Shown here in pieces: positions 1 to 9,741 of a DNA stretch of 64,000 nt (position 1 is the stretch's first letter; each line of letters starts with the position of its first letter). Origin of the DNA: Moorena sp. SIOASIH (GTDB taxonomy: Bacteria; Cyanobacteriota; Cyanobacteriia; Cyanobacteriales; Coleofasciculaceae). The position numbers were made by a program, and so were the translations under genes. The notes under the pieces are model-generated. The model did not search any database and was not told where the DNA came from. It worked only from the letters and a program-made list of their open reading frames with translations. The stretch lies in the NCBI RefSeq assembly GCF_010671925.1, contig NZ_JAAHIH010000005.1:1-64000 (forward strand), in the 5' to 3' direction.

Positions 1-241
1 TATTAATAGGCCATCGGTCTGGTGGCACTTCCGTAATCCCATCTACTCCGTTTTGTAAAAGTTCCCAGAAGGCTTCAGGGGTAGATGCGCCTCCTGGAAC
101 ACGGCAACCCATTCCAATTATGGCGATCGCCTCAGATTGCTTTTGATTTTTGAGTCGATCAACTTCAGCCTCTAAGTTACTAATCTTGTCTAATGCCATT
201 TGCATCAGTTGGGCATACTCTTGTTCCTGATTACTAATCAT
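1..241 (-). CDS. Modular type I polyketide synthase, N-terminus only (runs off window)
   Basis: The first 80 codons of a PKS are visible. The start ATG at 241-239 has AGGAGG 11 bases upstream, and this Shine-Dalgarno overlaps the TAG stop of the preceding PKS (255-253), so the two genes are translationally close and surely co-transcribed. Residues about 1-32 form a predicted coiled coil rich in Gln, Leu and Lys, typical of a class I N-terminal docking domain that pairs with the C-terminal tail of the upstream PKS. From residue about 33 a ketosynthase begins (IAIIGMGCRVPGG, then FWELLQNGVDGITEVPPDRW). This protein therefore should accept the chain from the ACP of the 253-7989 protein. The product cannot be named from this piece. 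Confidence 0.93.
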   Translation of the reverse strand, partial: MISNQEQEYAQLMQMALDKISNLEAEVDRLKNQKQSEAIAIIGMGCRVPGGASTPEAFWELLQNGVDGITEVPPDRWPIN

Positions 242-252
242 TTAAATACCTC

Positions 253-3200
253 CTAATTTGCTCCTAATTTTTCTGCGAGTTTTTTAGCAATCCTATCTAT
301 TTGAAGATTTTGCTTAAAATTAAGGTTAACTATATTATCGCTGTCATTCTCTTTATTATCTTCTAAAATCAGTAAATCTTTAGCCAAATAATTTACTATA
401 TCTTTAATTTTAGGGTAGTCCAAAGCTATAGTTGATGGAAGCGATCGCTTCAAGCTACTTTGCAACTTATTCCTCAACTCCACAGAAGTCAAAGAGTCCA
501 TACCCAAATCAAAAAACCCTGTTTCCAAAGCAATTGATTCAGGATGACTAATTCCCAACACATTAGCCACCTGACGACGCACATGAGCCACCAACAACAA
601 GCGACGCTCACTAGCTGGTGTAGCCTCCAACTTTAACAGAAAATCTGACTTCGATGGTTCTGCCACCTCCAATATAGTTTCCTGCCAATCCGCCAAAAAT
701 GGCCACTGTGCCACTCTCTCCTGCCACCCTGACCACTCAATAGGCACTACCCCTACTTCCACATCCGAACCACTCATCAATAGCTCTAGAGACTCTAACA
801 CCTGAGCCGGAGATATTGCACCCATCCCCTGCTTACTTAACCTCACATCTGCACCCCGTTCGGCTGCCTCTCCTACTTGAGAAACGGCTCCCCAATGAAT
901 GCTCAATCCTGGTAATCCCATCCCGCGACGATAATGGGCTAACCCATCAAGAAACCCATTAGCTGCAGAATGATTTCCCTGACCAGGCGAACCCAACAGA
1001 GATGCTGCCGAAGAAAACAGCACAAAAAAGTCCAATGGTTGATTTTGAGTCAATTGATGCAAATGCCAAGCACCTTGCACTTTCGGTGCCATCACCTGCT
1101 CAAAACTAGACCAACTCTGGTTTTGTAGCACTCCATCTGATAACATTCCTGCTGAATGAATCACTCCTGCTAATGGTCGGTTTGACTCCTCAATCCTCTT
1201 CGATACCTCTATCATCAATTCAAAATCAGACACGTCGCCTTTTTCCACTACCACTTCGGCTCCTGCCATTTCTAACTCACTTATTTTTTTGCTAGCCTGA
1301 TCGTCCGGAGCGCGTCTGGTTAGTAATACTAAATGTTTGGCTCCCTTTGACACCATCCAACTAGCTACCAGTAAGCCCAAACCTCCCATACCTCCTGTTA
1401 TCAGGTAGCTAGCGTCCGAACGGAAACTTAAAGGCTTTTGAGTCGTAGCATCAGCAAGTTGTGTTTGAGTGACCACAATCTTGCCTATATGTTTGCCTTG
1501 TTGCATATAACGAAAGGCACTGATAACTTCCTCTATGGGAAATACCTTCACTGGTGGTGGTTGTAGTAAACCGTTGCTCAACTTATCTTTCAACCCTTGC
1601 AACATGGAATTGATTAATTCTGGTTGCTCTTGAGATTGGCGTACCAAGTCCACCACAAAATAAGATACATCCGGTCTGAATGCTGCTACTCGGCTTGAAT
1701 CCCATACTCCTCGCTTGGCGATTTCCACAAACCGACCACTCTGAGTTACCACTGACATACTCTTGCTAATAAATTCCCCAGAAGTCAGAGAGTTGAGTAC
1801 AATATCCACTCCTTGACCTTGAGTTATTTCCATCACCTGGTCAGCAAATTCTAATGTCCGGGAATTCATAATATGTTTAACACCCATATTTCGTAATGCT
1901 TCCCATTTGGGCGGACTTGCTGTAGCCAAAACCTCAGCTCCTGCTCGCTGTGCGATTTGAACTGCTGCCATTCCCGTACCTCCTGCTGCTGCATGAATAA
2001 GGATGCGATCGCCAGCCTGAATCTTGGCCACATGATGCAAAGCATAATAAGCTGTTAAAAAATTAGCTGGAATAGATGCTGCTTCTTCAAAGCTCAGATT
2101 TTCTGGCTTGATAACTACATAGGTAGCATCAACAGTTACATACTGACTAAAGCTGCCGTGAGCCATAGCCATAACTAAATCTCCCACATGAAAATCTGTG
2201 ACTTCTGCTCCTATAGCTACTACTTCACCCGCACAATCTACTCCCATTACAGCCTCTTCTGGATAAATATCCAAGGCTATGAGAACGTCACGAAAATTCA
2301 ATCCTGTTGCCTTAACTCTAATTTCTACTTCCCCTGCTCCTGGCGAACGTCTGGTAACTGGCTCCAGGATTAAGTTATCTAAACTACCCTTCTGGGAACT
2401 TCCTAGTTTGAATGGTTGTGATGGTACTAACTGTTGTGCCACTGGTTGCCGATGACGACTAGCCACCAACCGAGCTACATAACGACCATCTCCACGCCAC
2501 GCTACCTGGTCTTCGGAATCCTCAGACCAAATTTCATTAAATAGTGCATCAGCTTGACCCTCTCTGGTCTCCTCTGGGTCTAAATCTATACGAGTACAGT
2601 TTAATTCTGGGTGCTCTAAGCTAATCACTTTCCCCATTCCCCACACCGAAGATTGAGCTACTCCTGGTATCACCGGATGATTTGACGGCACCGCTTGAGC
2701 ACCACTTGTCACTAACCATAATCGAGGGACCATTGATAACCCTGCTTTCACCAATGATTGTACTAAAGATAGAGTTGTGCCACACCCTAGCTTAGACAAA
2801 CTTTCTAACTCCTCAGAATTAATAGCTTGACCTACCCCTGCTTCAGTAGTCCAACATTGTACTACTCCAGATAATGATGGTGATTTCCCTGCTACTGTCT
2901 CTATTACTTCCTCAAAATCTTCAAGGTTGTTGGGATTAATAGTAAATTCTTCTGGAGCTATCTGTTGATATTTTTCTCCAGCAAACACTAAATTACAAAT
3001 CTCTCCCACTGAGTTCAGTTGCCTTGCTAACTGTTTACCTATTCCCTGAGAGTCTGCTAGTATCAACCAACTCTTAGAACCATCATTCGTTTGTTCTAAC
3101 TTGGTTTGAGAGCTTTGAGCTACAATTACTGTTTGCCCTGATAAGGTTTCTGCCATTCCCTCTACTTCTGGCATCGTGACTACTTCCGTAAAACCCGTTT

Positions 3201-6200
3201 CTCTCAACACCTTTTCCCATTGGTCTCTACTCAGCAAAGGATAGTCCGAGCGTAATTCATAATCACTGAATTTCCACCATCCTTCTAACAGCCCAAATAC
3301 TAAATCTAACCATCGTTGAGCAGTTGTTACTTCTAACAACACTAACATTCCCCCATCTGCTAATAATTCTCGCACATGGGATAATGTCTGCTTCATACTT
3401 GTGGTGGCATGGAGCACATTGGCGGCAATAATTACATCATATTGATGAGCCTCAAATCCTTGGGTTGTCGGGTCTACTTCTATGTCTAATGTTTGATAGC
3501 TAATGAATTGATAATCCTGAAATTTATCTTGGGCTTTTGCTGTAAATAATGCCCCTATATCAGTGAATATATATTCGGTTTGCTGGGGATTTAGATGAGG
3601 CAGGATGTAGCTTGTTGTACCTCCTGTTCCCGCTCCGATTTCCAACAACCGTATTCCTCGGCTTTTGGGTAATTTTTCTATGGCCTTGGTGATGGATTTT
3701 TCTACTATTGTGTTCATCACTTTAGCTACTGTTGACTCTTCATAAAGTTGAGTCGCTGTGGTCAAATCTCCTTGGGGGAACACTAACTGTACTGGATCTA
3801 TTGCTCCTCGTAATACCCCACTTAGTTTCGTTGCACAACGTTCCAGTAGTGTCAATGTTGCTGTTTCTTCTGGATATTGATTCTGTAAACTCTGGCTTTT
3901 TTCAGTAGGCTTGACTTGAGCTAAGGTTTGTTCCACTTGCCACTGCTGCTGATTATACTTGAGTATTCCCGACTCTGTTAATATTTGTAGCAGACGCCTA
4001 AACAGTGGTCGATGGGTGGGAACTATGCCTAATTTTTTGGCTGCTGCATCAAATTCAAAGCTTTCTGTTGGTTTGTATGACCAACCCATCTCCTGCAATG
4101 CTTGCACTATATAATCTACGCTTAATTCTTCTAAGCTTGTGTCAATAGACCCGGTTTTTTCCTGATCTACTTGAGTTATTAATTCTGTCAGAGTTGGAGC
4201 TAATTTTTGGGCAATTTCTACAGGAGGTATCAGGAAATCTGGAGGTAGTAGTCTACCTAATCTACCTTGGCTTCTCCACTCTACTTCATACAACCAATTT
4301 TCTATTGATTCGGTTTCTGTTCCTAGTAGGGTCTGTTTAGTTGCTAGTTTTAGTTGTATACCTTTGAGATTGGCAATTATTTCTCCTGAAGGAGTTACTA
4401 TGGTGACCAGAGTAGTCAAGCTTTCTGGACTTTCCACTTCTGGATTGGTTAATGATGCGTATGCCCATAGACTCAGCCCGGGATTCTTATATACTTTGAA
4501 TTGTTCTATTCCTACTGGCAGATAAGTTTTGTCACTATCTGTTGCTGGGAGTGCATGAGATATTACTTGCAAGGCTGCATCTAATAGTGCTGGATGGAAA
4601 TTATAGTCGCTTGTTTGTGTTATCAATTCTTCGGGGAGTTTGATATAAGCTAGTGCTTGGTTTGAACCCGACCACAATTCTTGAATGCCTTGGAAGCTAT
4701 TTCCGTAGTCTATCCCTACTTGTTGACATTTTTGATAATGTTGTTTGACTTCTATTGCTTGATTACATTCACTCTTGTATTTTTCTAGGTCAATTTTTGT
4801 TTGAGGAGGAGGGGTTGATTCTTTTCTGATTTTTCCTGTGGTGTGGAGTTTCCACTCAAGTTGTTCTTGTTGAGAAAATATTTGAAACTTGTAGCTTTGG
4901 CTGTCTGTTGGGGTGAGTATGGTTTGGGCATTTGTCAATTCTCCTGCTGGTAGTATCCATCCTCTACTGATGGTTAGGTCTTCTATTACTATCTGGGGTG
5001 TTTGGAATTGGTAATTTCCTGCTGCTATTGCTATTTCTAGGTAGCCGGTTGTGGGAAATAGTGCTTGATTAAATACTCGGTGGTTGCTGAGATAGTTGGG
5101 GGAGTTTTCTCCTATTTCTGATGCAAATATTTGTTGTTCGCTTGCACAATTTAGCTTTTGACCTAATAGGGGATGGAGGTTTTGGTCTGTTGACAATTGC
5201 TGTTTATACCAGAAGTTGTTATTGGTTTCTATCCAATAACGTTCTCTCTGGAATGGATATGTTGGCAATGCTACTTTCTGATGCTCATAATCTTTGTCAA
5301 ACCCTGACCAGTCTATTTTGGCTCCTTTTACATACAATTGTCCTAAACTAGATAGCATTTGTTGCCATTCATCCACTCCTGGACGTAATGAGGGCAACCA
5401 TTCTCCTACGTCTTCTGTTACACATTGCCTTCCCATTCCTAACAATATTGGCTTAGGTCCTATTTCTAGGAAGGTTTCATATCCTTGCTCATAGAGAGTT
5501 TTCATACTCTGGGCAAATCTTACTGGTTGACGCACATGACCCACCCAATATTCAGCAGTGGTTATTTCCGCACCTACTTCTTCACCAGTGACGTTTGATA
5601 TTAGTGGTATTTTGGGTTGATTATAGGTTACTTGTTTGGCTACTGCTTCAAATTCTGTTAACATTGGTTCCATCAATGGGGAATGGAAAGCATGGGACAC
5701 CTGTAATTGTTTGGTCTTAATTTTTTCTGATTCTAAACTGCTGACAATTTCCCTGACTGCTGTTGCCTCACCAGAAATTACTACACTTTTTGGTCCATTT
5801 ATTGCTGCGATCGCTACTTTTCCCCCATCAGCTGTTAGGAATTTTTTCACCTTTGCTTCTGATGCCATCACAGCTACCATTTCTCCTCCTGGAGGTAACT
5901 GTTGCATTAACCTTCCTCTGGCTGCGATTAGTTTCAGACCATCTTCTAGGCTAAATACTCCTGCTACTGTTGCTGCTACATATTCTCCTACGCTGTGACC
6001 CATGACTACAGTTGGTTTGATTCCCCAAGATTGCCATAACTTAGCCAAAGCATATTCAACAGCAAACAGAGCTGGTTGGGTATAACCTGTTTGGTCCAAC
6101 AATAATGAAGAACTTGACTTTTGTTTTTGAGAGTAAATAACTTCTAATAGAGGTATTTCTAGATATTTTTTCAGAATTTCATTGCATTGGTCTATAATTT

Positions 6201-7989
6201 TCTTAAATGTGGGTTGAGTTTCATATAATTGTCGTCCCATATCTACATATTGAGACCCCTGACCAGTGAACAGAAAAGCAATCTTATTCTCTTGACTTTC
6301 TGCTTTTCCTATTACCACTCCGTTGCTCTCATTATCCTGAATAAAATCTGCTAATTTTTCCTGTAATTCATCCTTATACTTAGCTACTAAGGCCAGTCTT
6401 TCTGCAAAATCTGTACGTCCTGTATTGCCACTAAAGCAAATGTCTTGTATAGATACTTCAGTGTTGGAATTCAAATAAGTTTCATATTTTTTTGCCAGTT
6501 CCCTCACCGCTTTCTCTGTCTGGCCAGATAGTTTAAAAATATGTAGCGGACGTTTTAGAACATCTTCACTTTTGACTTTTGACTCTCTTGAGTGCGTCTT
6601 ACATTCTGAGGAGACCTCAGAATTACGCACTCGCTTTTGACTTTTAATTTGTTCTGGAGGCTCTTCAAACACAACATGAGCATTAACACCTCCAAACCCA
6701 AATGAACTGACCCCTACCCGTCGGGGAATTATCTCTCCTGTTTCTGTCTGTAACTGTTGCCATTCTTCAGTTTCACTAACTATGTAAAATGGACTGTCTT
6801 TTAATTTTATCCGGGGGTTTAATTTCTTAAAATTGGCAATTTTTGGGTTTTTTTTGTGCTTTATTGCTAACAAAACTTTGATGACTCCAGCAATGCCAGC
6901 AGCAGCTTCTAAATGCCCAATATTTGTTTTGACTGCTCCCAAACCACAATAGGGTTTTTCTGTTAATGGTAGTTCATATTGTTGATGCAATTGTTTAAAG
7001 CTGCGTTTAAGACCATTTATTTCTATTGGATCTCCCAAGGGTGTTCCTGTGCCATGAGTTTCTATATAGGAAATTGTATTGGGGGCAACATTAGCTTTTG
7101 TATAGGCAGCTCGCAATACCTGAGCTTGAGCATAAACATTTGGAGAGGTTAATGTTCTTACTTTGCCTCCATGATTAATAGCACTTCCTTTGATTACACC
7201 GTAGATTCGATCTCCATCTGAGAGTGCTTTTGCTAAAGGTTTTAATAAGACTACTCCTGCTCCTTCTCCCCTTACATAACCATCTGCCTTACTGTCAAAG
7301 GTTTTACATTGTCCGTTTGGAGACAACATTCCTAGTTGACTAAAGGATATATAACTGGTAGGTGTACATAGTACACTTATTCCACCTACCAATGCTATCT
7401 CACATTCTTTTTCTTTGATGGAATTGACAGCTTGATGGAGTGCTACCAGAGAACTAGAGCAAGCTGTATCTATGGGAACACTGGGACCGTGAAAGTTGAA
7501 AAAGTAGGATATTCTATTGGGAATGATACAGGTATAACTTCCTGTAGCGGTATGCCCTTCAATGTTTTCATTTTGGTGTTGCAACTGATCGTAGTCGTAG
7601 TTACAAGCACCGATAAATACTCCTACTTGACTTCCAGATAGTTCTAATGGTGAATAACCCGCATCTTCTATACAAGACCAACTCAACTCCAGCATAATTC
7701 TCTGTTGAGGGTCCATTCTTGTTGCTTCTCTGGGGGAGATACCAAAGAATTGGGCATCAAACTGGTCTATACCTTCTATTAATCCTCCCCACTTACTTAT
7801 CGTCTTATTTGGTTGATTAGGAATAGGAGAATAATGCTTTTCTACTTCCCACCTTTGGGGGGGGATTTCACTGATGCTATTTACTCCTGCTTCTAGATTT
7901 TCCCAGAACTGGTTATAGTCATCTGCTCCTGGAAATCTACAAGCCATGCCAATAATAGCTGTTAGGTGGTTCTCTTGTTGTTGCTTCAT
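253..7989 (-). CDS. Highly reducing C-methylating PKS module (KS-AT-DH-cMT-ER-KR-ACP)
   Basis: A single extension module of 2578 residues. KS spans about 10-430, with active-site Cys177 in DTACSSS and the HGTGTPLGD and NIGHLEAAAG His motifs. AT spans about 565-880, with Ser666 in GHSVGEY and HAFH at 766-769, the malonyl-CoA-type signature. DH starts near 955: His970 and Asp1137 (LLDAALQ) are present, but the usual HxxxGxxxxP reads HRVFNQALFP, with Asn974 for Gly. A SAM methyltransferase has LEIGAGTGG near 1449-1457. ER has the NADPH loop AAAGGTGMAA near 2000. KR has TGGMGGLG near 2197, but the position usually held by catalytic Tyr is His2340 (GQGNHSAAN). The ACP has Ser2499 in LGMDSLTS. The tail after about 2540 is a likely docking helix. 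The module would add an alpha-methylated, fully reduced unit if all domains work. There is no docking helix before KS, so it may be an early module. Confidence 0.95.
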   Translation of the reverse strand: MKQQQENHLTAIIGMACRFPGADDYNQFWENLEAGVNSISEIPPQRWEVEKHYSPIPNQPNKTISKWGGLIEGIDQFDAQFFGISPREATRMDPQQRIMLELSWSCIEDAGYSPLELSGSQVGVFIGACNYDYDQLQHQNENIEGHTATGSYTCIIPNRISYFFNFHGPSVPIDTACSSSLVALHQAVNSIKEKECEIALVGGISVLCTPTSYISFSQLGMLSPNGQCKTFDSKADGYVRGEGAGVVLLKPLAKALSDGDRIYGVIKGSAINHGGKVRTLTSPNVYAQAQVLRAAYTKANVAPNTISYIETHGTGTPLGDPIEINGLKRSFKQLHQQYELPLTEKPYCGLGAVKTNIGHLEAAAGIAGVIKVLLAIKHKKNPKIANFKKLNPRIKLKDSPFYIVSETEEWQQLQTETGEIIPRRVGVSSFGFGGVNAHVVFEEPPEQIKSQKRVRNSEVSSECKTHSRESKVKSEDVLKRPLHIFKLSGQTEKAVRELAKKYETYLNSNTEVSIQDICFSGNTGRTDFAERLALVAKYKDELQEKLADFIQDNESNGVVIGKAESQENKIAFLFTGQGSQYVDMGRQLYETQPTFKKIIDQCNEILKKYLEIPLLEVIYSQKQKSSSSLLLDQTGYTQPALFAVEYALAKLWQSWGIKPTVVMGHSVGEYVAATVAGVFSLEDGLKLIAARGRLMQQLPPGGEMVAVMASEAKVKKFLTADGGKVAIAAINGPKSVVISGEATAVREIVSSLESEKIKTKQLQVSHAFHSPLMEPMLTEFEAVAKQVTYNQPKIPLISNVTGEEVGAEITTAEYWVGHVRQPVRFAQSMKTLYEQGYETFLEIGPKPILLGMGRQCVTEDVGEWLPSLRPGVDEWQQMLSSLGQLYVKGAKIDWSGFDKDYEHQKVALPTYPFQRERYWIETNNNFWYKQQLSTDQNLHPLLGQKLNCASEQQIFASEIGENSPNYLSNHRVFNQALFPTTGYLEIAIAAGNYQFQTPQIVIEDLTISRGWILPAGELTNAQTILTPTDSQSYKFQIFSQQEQLEWKLHTTGKIRKESTPPPQTKIDLEKYKSECNQAIEVKQHYQKCQQVGIDYGNSFQGIQELWSGSNQALAYIKLPEELITQTSDYNFHPALLDAALQVISHALPATDSDKTYLPVGIEQFKVYKNPGLSLWAYASLTNPEVESPESLTTLVTIVTPSGEIIANLKGIQLKLATKQTLLGTETESIENWLYEVEWRSQGRLGRLLPPDFLIPPVEIAQKLAPTLTELITQVDQEKTGSIDTSLEELSVDYIVQALQEMGWSYKPTESFEFDAAAKKLGIVPTHRPLFRRLLQILTESGILKYNQQQWQVEQTLAQVKPTEKSQSLQNQYPEETATLTLLERCATKLSGVLRGAIDPVQLVFPQGDLTTATQLYEESTVAKVMNTIVEKSITKAIEKLPKSRGIRLLEIGAGTGGTTSYILPHLNPQQTEYIFTDIGALFTAKAQDKFQDYQFISYQTLDIEVDPTTQGFEAHQYDVIIAANVLHATTSMKQTLSHVRELLADGGMLVLLEVTTAQRWLDLVFGLLEGWWKFSDYELRSDYPLLSRDQWEKVLRETGFTEVVTMPEVEGMAETLSGQTVIVAQSSQTKLEQTNDGSKSWLILADSQGIGKQLARQLNSVGEICNLVFAGEKYQQIAPEEFTINPNNLEDFEEVIETVAGKSPSLSGVVQCWTTEAGVGQAINSEELESLSKLGCGTTLSLVQSLVKAGLSMVPRLWLVTSGAQAVPSNHPVIPGVAQSSVWGMGKVISLEHPELNCTRIDLDPEETREGQADALFNEIWSEDSEDQVAWRGDGRYVARLVASRHRQPVAQQLVPSQPFKLGSSQKGSLDNLILEPVTRRSPGAGEVEIRVKATGLNFRDVLIALDIYPEEAVMGVDCAGEVVAIGAEVTDFHVGDLVMAMAHGSFSQYVTVDATYVVIKPENLSFEEAASIPANFLTAYYALHHVAKIQAGDRILIHAAAGGTGMAAVQIAQRAGAEVLATASPPKWEALRNMGVKHIMNSRTLEFADQVMEITQGQGVDIVLNSLTSGEFISKSMSVVTQSGRFVEIAKRGVWDSSRVAAFRPDVSYFVVDLVRQSQEQPELINSMLQGLKDKLSNGLLQPPPVKVFPIEEVISAFRYMQQGKHIGKIVVTQTQLADATTQKPLSFRSDASYLITGGMGGLGLLVASWMVSKGAKHLVLLTRRAPDDQASKKISELEMAGAEVVVEKGDVSDFELMIEVSKRIEESNRPLAGVIHSAGMLSDGVLQNQSWSSFEQVMAPKVQGAWHLHQLTQNQPLDFFVLFSSAASLLGSPGQGNHSAANGFLDGLAHYRRGMGLPGLSIHWGAVSQVGEAAERGADVRLSKQGMGAISPAQVLESLELLMSGSDVEVGVVPIEWSGWQERVAQWPFLADWQETILEVAEPSKSDFLLKLEATPASERRLLLVAHVRRQVANVLGISHPESIALETGFFDLGMDSLTSVELRNKLQSSLKRSLPSTIALDYPKIKDIVNYLAKDLLILEDNKENDSDNIVNLNFKQNLQIDRIAKKLAEKLGAN
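6590..6632. repeat. Nested palindrome inside the PKS KS-AT linker
   Basis: GAGTGCGT at 6590-6597 pairs with ACGCACTC at 6625-6632, and inside it ATTCTGAG (6603-6610) pairs with CTCAGAAT (6616-6623) around a 5-base loop. The flanks carry repeats of the heptamer TTTTGAC. It lies in frame in the linker between KS and AT (about residues 453-467) and looks like a small inserted repeat rather than ancestral PKS sequence. Confidence 0.7.
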
Positions 7990-8018
7990 AAAAATAATAT
8001 ATATTCTTCTCCAAACTA

Positions 8019-8506
8019 CAGGGTAAACGCATCTAATTCTGTATCAAATTTTACAGTTAAAAAATAAACAATAGTATCAAAAATCTAGACTTGCCCTGTT
8101 GTTGATTCTCAATAACAATAAGCGCAACTTACTCTCAATTATTGGCCGTGTTATCCTTGGTCGATTTGAGAGTTCTCTACATTTTGGTTTCGTAGGCAAA
8201 TCCTGCTTTGATTTTTGTTTAAAGTCAGCGGAAAATTTGTTGAATTTGAACAAAAAAAACTGCTTTAGGATGGGATTTATTCGAATTTTACAAAAAATTG
8301 AGTTAATCATTTTTTTTGTTACCATTTATACCAAATAATATGCGTTTACCCTGCATAAAACCATTTTTAATTTGTCAGACACGCCAACGAGTTCCTAAAA
8401 ATTAGTCATGAAGTCATTATTTCATATTTGGTGCTCAACTTAACCTGGGTTGTCTTCATCACATTATTGCTTATTTGTCAATCTAATTTTAGATGCGTTT
8501 GCCCTG
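8019..8506. mobile_element. IS/MITE remnant with three copies of one terminal repeat
   Basis: CAGGGTAAACGCAT at 8019-8032 is repeated inverted at 8340-8353 (perfect 14 bp) and again, with one change, at 8493-8506 (ATGCGTTTGCCCTG). The outer two also share the following CTAA. The open frame on the minus strand at 8077-8325 (82 codons) ends just inside the left repeat. It has a basic C-terminal stretch (CRELSNRPRITRP) reminiscent of cyanobacterial IS4-type transposase tails, but I cannot confirm this. I see no clear target duplication. It lies directly upstream of the PKS gene start (7989), so it may carry or displace the PKS promoter. Confidence 0.55.
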
Positions 8507-8634
8507 ATCATAATTGGGGGGCTAGGGGGGCGAAACCATACCCATAATCAGCAACGCCAAAATTACTAACACCCATTTTTATTGTCAGATAGATCATTAT
8601 TACCTATTCCTATAATTTATTCTAGTTATTAGTC

Positions 8635-8926
8635 CATTCGTCACAAGTTAAGGTTGTGTATCATTTGTCAATGACTTATTTACAAAATGTTACTGGTTGT
8701 CAAAGTGCTTGCTAATTCAGGCTTTTGAGATTTTCCTGGTTTTGGCAATCGTGTTTCTTGGCAAGGCGATCGCCAGATACCCGCTCCCCAAAGACAAGTC
8801 ATTCAATCATCTGCCCTCAAAGGGTGTAAATCGTCAATGCCAATCACAGCAATAAGTTGAAGGTAAGGTAAAGATTAATTAACAATACCTTGACAAAATA
8901 TATTTTACCTTAACTGGTGACGAATG
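8635..8926. mobile_element. 292-bp MITE with 20-bp TIRs and 9-bp target duplication
   Basis: CATTCGTCACAAGTTAAGGT at 8635-8654 is matched by its inverse at 8907-8926 with one mismatch. The immediate flanks are the direct repeat TTATTAGTC at 8626-8634 and 8927-8935. The length of the duplication suggests mobilisation by an IS4-like transposase (inference). No intact open frame is present inside; there is one HIP1 octamer. Confidence 0.8.
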
Positions 8927-8959
8927 TTATTAGTCCAATTGTTGATGTTCAGTTATGCC

Positions 8960-9068
8960 AATAAGCAGGTGCACAAAATTAATTGCACATTTTACAAAAC
9001 TCAAAGTCTTGCAATGTAAGGGTTACAGAGATCCAGAGTAGGTAATTAATTTTGTAATGGTGCTTATT
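8960..9068. mobile_element. 109-bp imperfect palindromic MITE
   Basis: The ends are imperfect inverted repeats. AATAAGCA then ACAAAATTAATT on the left (8960 onward) face AATTAATTTTGTAATGGTGC TTATT on the right (ending 9068). No coding capacity. It sits 34 bases after the 292-bp MITE, within a run of nested insertions upstream of the PKS cluster. Confidence 0.6.
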
Positions 9069-9228
9069 TACTCCCTAAGCTTCTCATACCTTATACAGAA
9101 ACCTTGAAGTATTTAATATAATTTAATATTCTGAAGGCATTGGTGACAAGTTAGAAGCGAAGCGCTTTTGTCAATACCTCCAAGTAAAGAAATTAAAATA
9201 TATTATAATAATAATCCTTAGAAAGGGG

Positions 9229-9497
9229 GCAGGGTAAGCGCAAGAATCAATAAGCTGTGACTTATTGATAAAAGAACCGTGTCATTCTCAACAACTTAAC
9301 TCTATTCCGAGTACAGTTCTACGAGATTATAGGGGTTTCAAACCACGATCAACCGATATCCAACCAATAAACCTGATCGGAAATAGTGCAGAAAACTCAA
9401 GGAATCGATTCTTGCCCTAAGGTTTGGGATTAGGAAACTAACAGGTGGTTAGTAACTTTTGTTTGACGGTGGGTTAGTCGGAAATTATGAAGCCCAC
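9229..9497 (+). ncRNA. Candidate structured RNA of unknown family
   Basis: No protein is evident here, but pairings are: a 9-bp stem with 6-base loop at 9246-9269 (ATCAATAAG/CTTATTGAT), a long-range 9-bp match GCAAGAATC (9240-9248) with GATTCTTGC (9407-9415), CTAAC/GTTAG near 9437-9451, and GTGGG (9469-9473) with CCCAC (9493-9497). The layout faintly recalls RNAs of IS605/IscB-type elements (HEARO/omega RNA), which often occur without their nuclease gene in cyanobacteria. That comparison is from memory only. No promoter is obvious. The strand is a guess. Confidence 0.3.
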
Positions 9498-9593
9498 AAG
9501 CTGTCTCCATCACATCATCAATGTAGTGGTCAACCCAATGCGCGAAATTTCTGGACCACAATCTGAGATCCCTCCCAGGAGGGGAAGGCAAGA

Positions 9594-9640
9594 GGGAAAA
9601 AATTCTGTGTACCTGATTAGGATAGAAAACGCTATAAAAG
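9594..9640. repeat. Dispersed repeat, GGGAAAAAATTCTGTGTACC family
   Basis: The same sequence recurs at 37291-37345, where it is also followed by a TATAAAA..ACGCTAT block. It occurs inverted at 61116-61138, where it forms one end of a short inverted-repeat element. It appears to be a dispersed repeat family of this genome. Confidence 0.55.
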
Positions 9641-9741
9641 AGGTAAGCATTCGTTTAATCTGAGTTAAGTCACAGCGTCGAAGCCTGTGCCACGCTATTC
9701 CCTGTTCCCTATTCCCTGTTCCCTGTTCCCTGTTCCCTTCT

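Noticed and set aside
5121..5998. Plus-strand frames inside the PKS gene
   Set aside because: Shadows of the minus-strand PKS coding sequence; no family resemblance and no ribosome sites.
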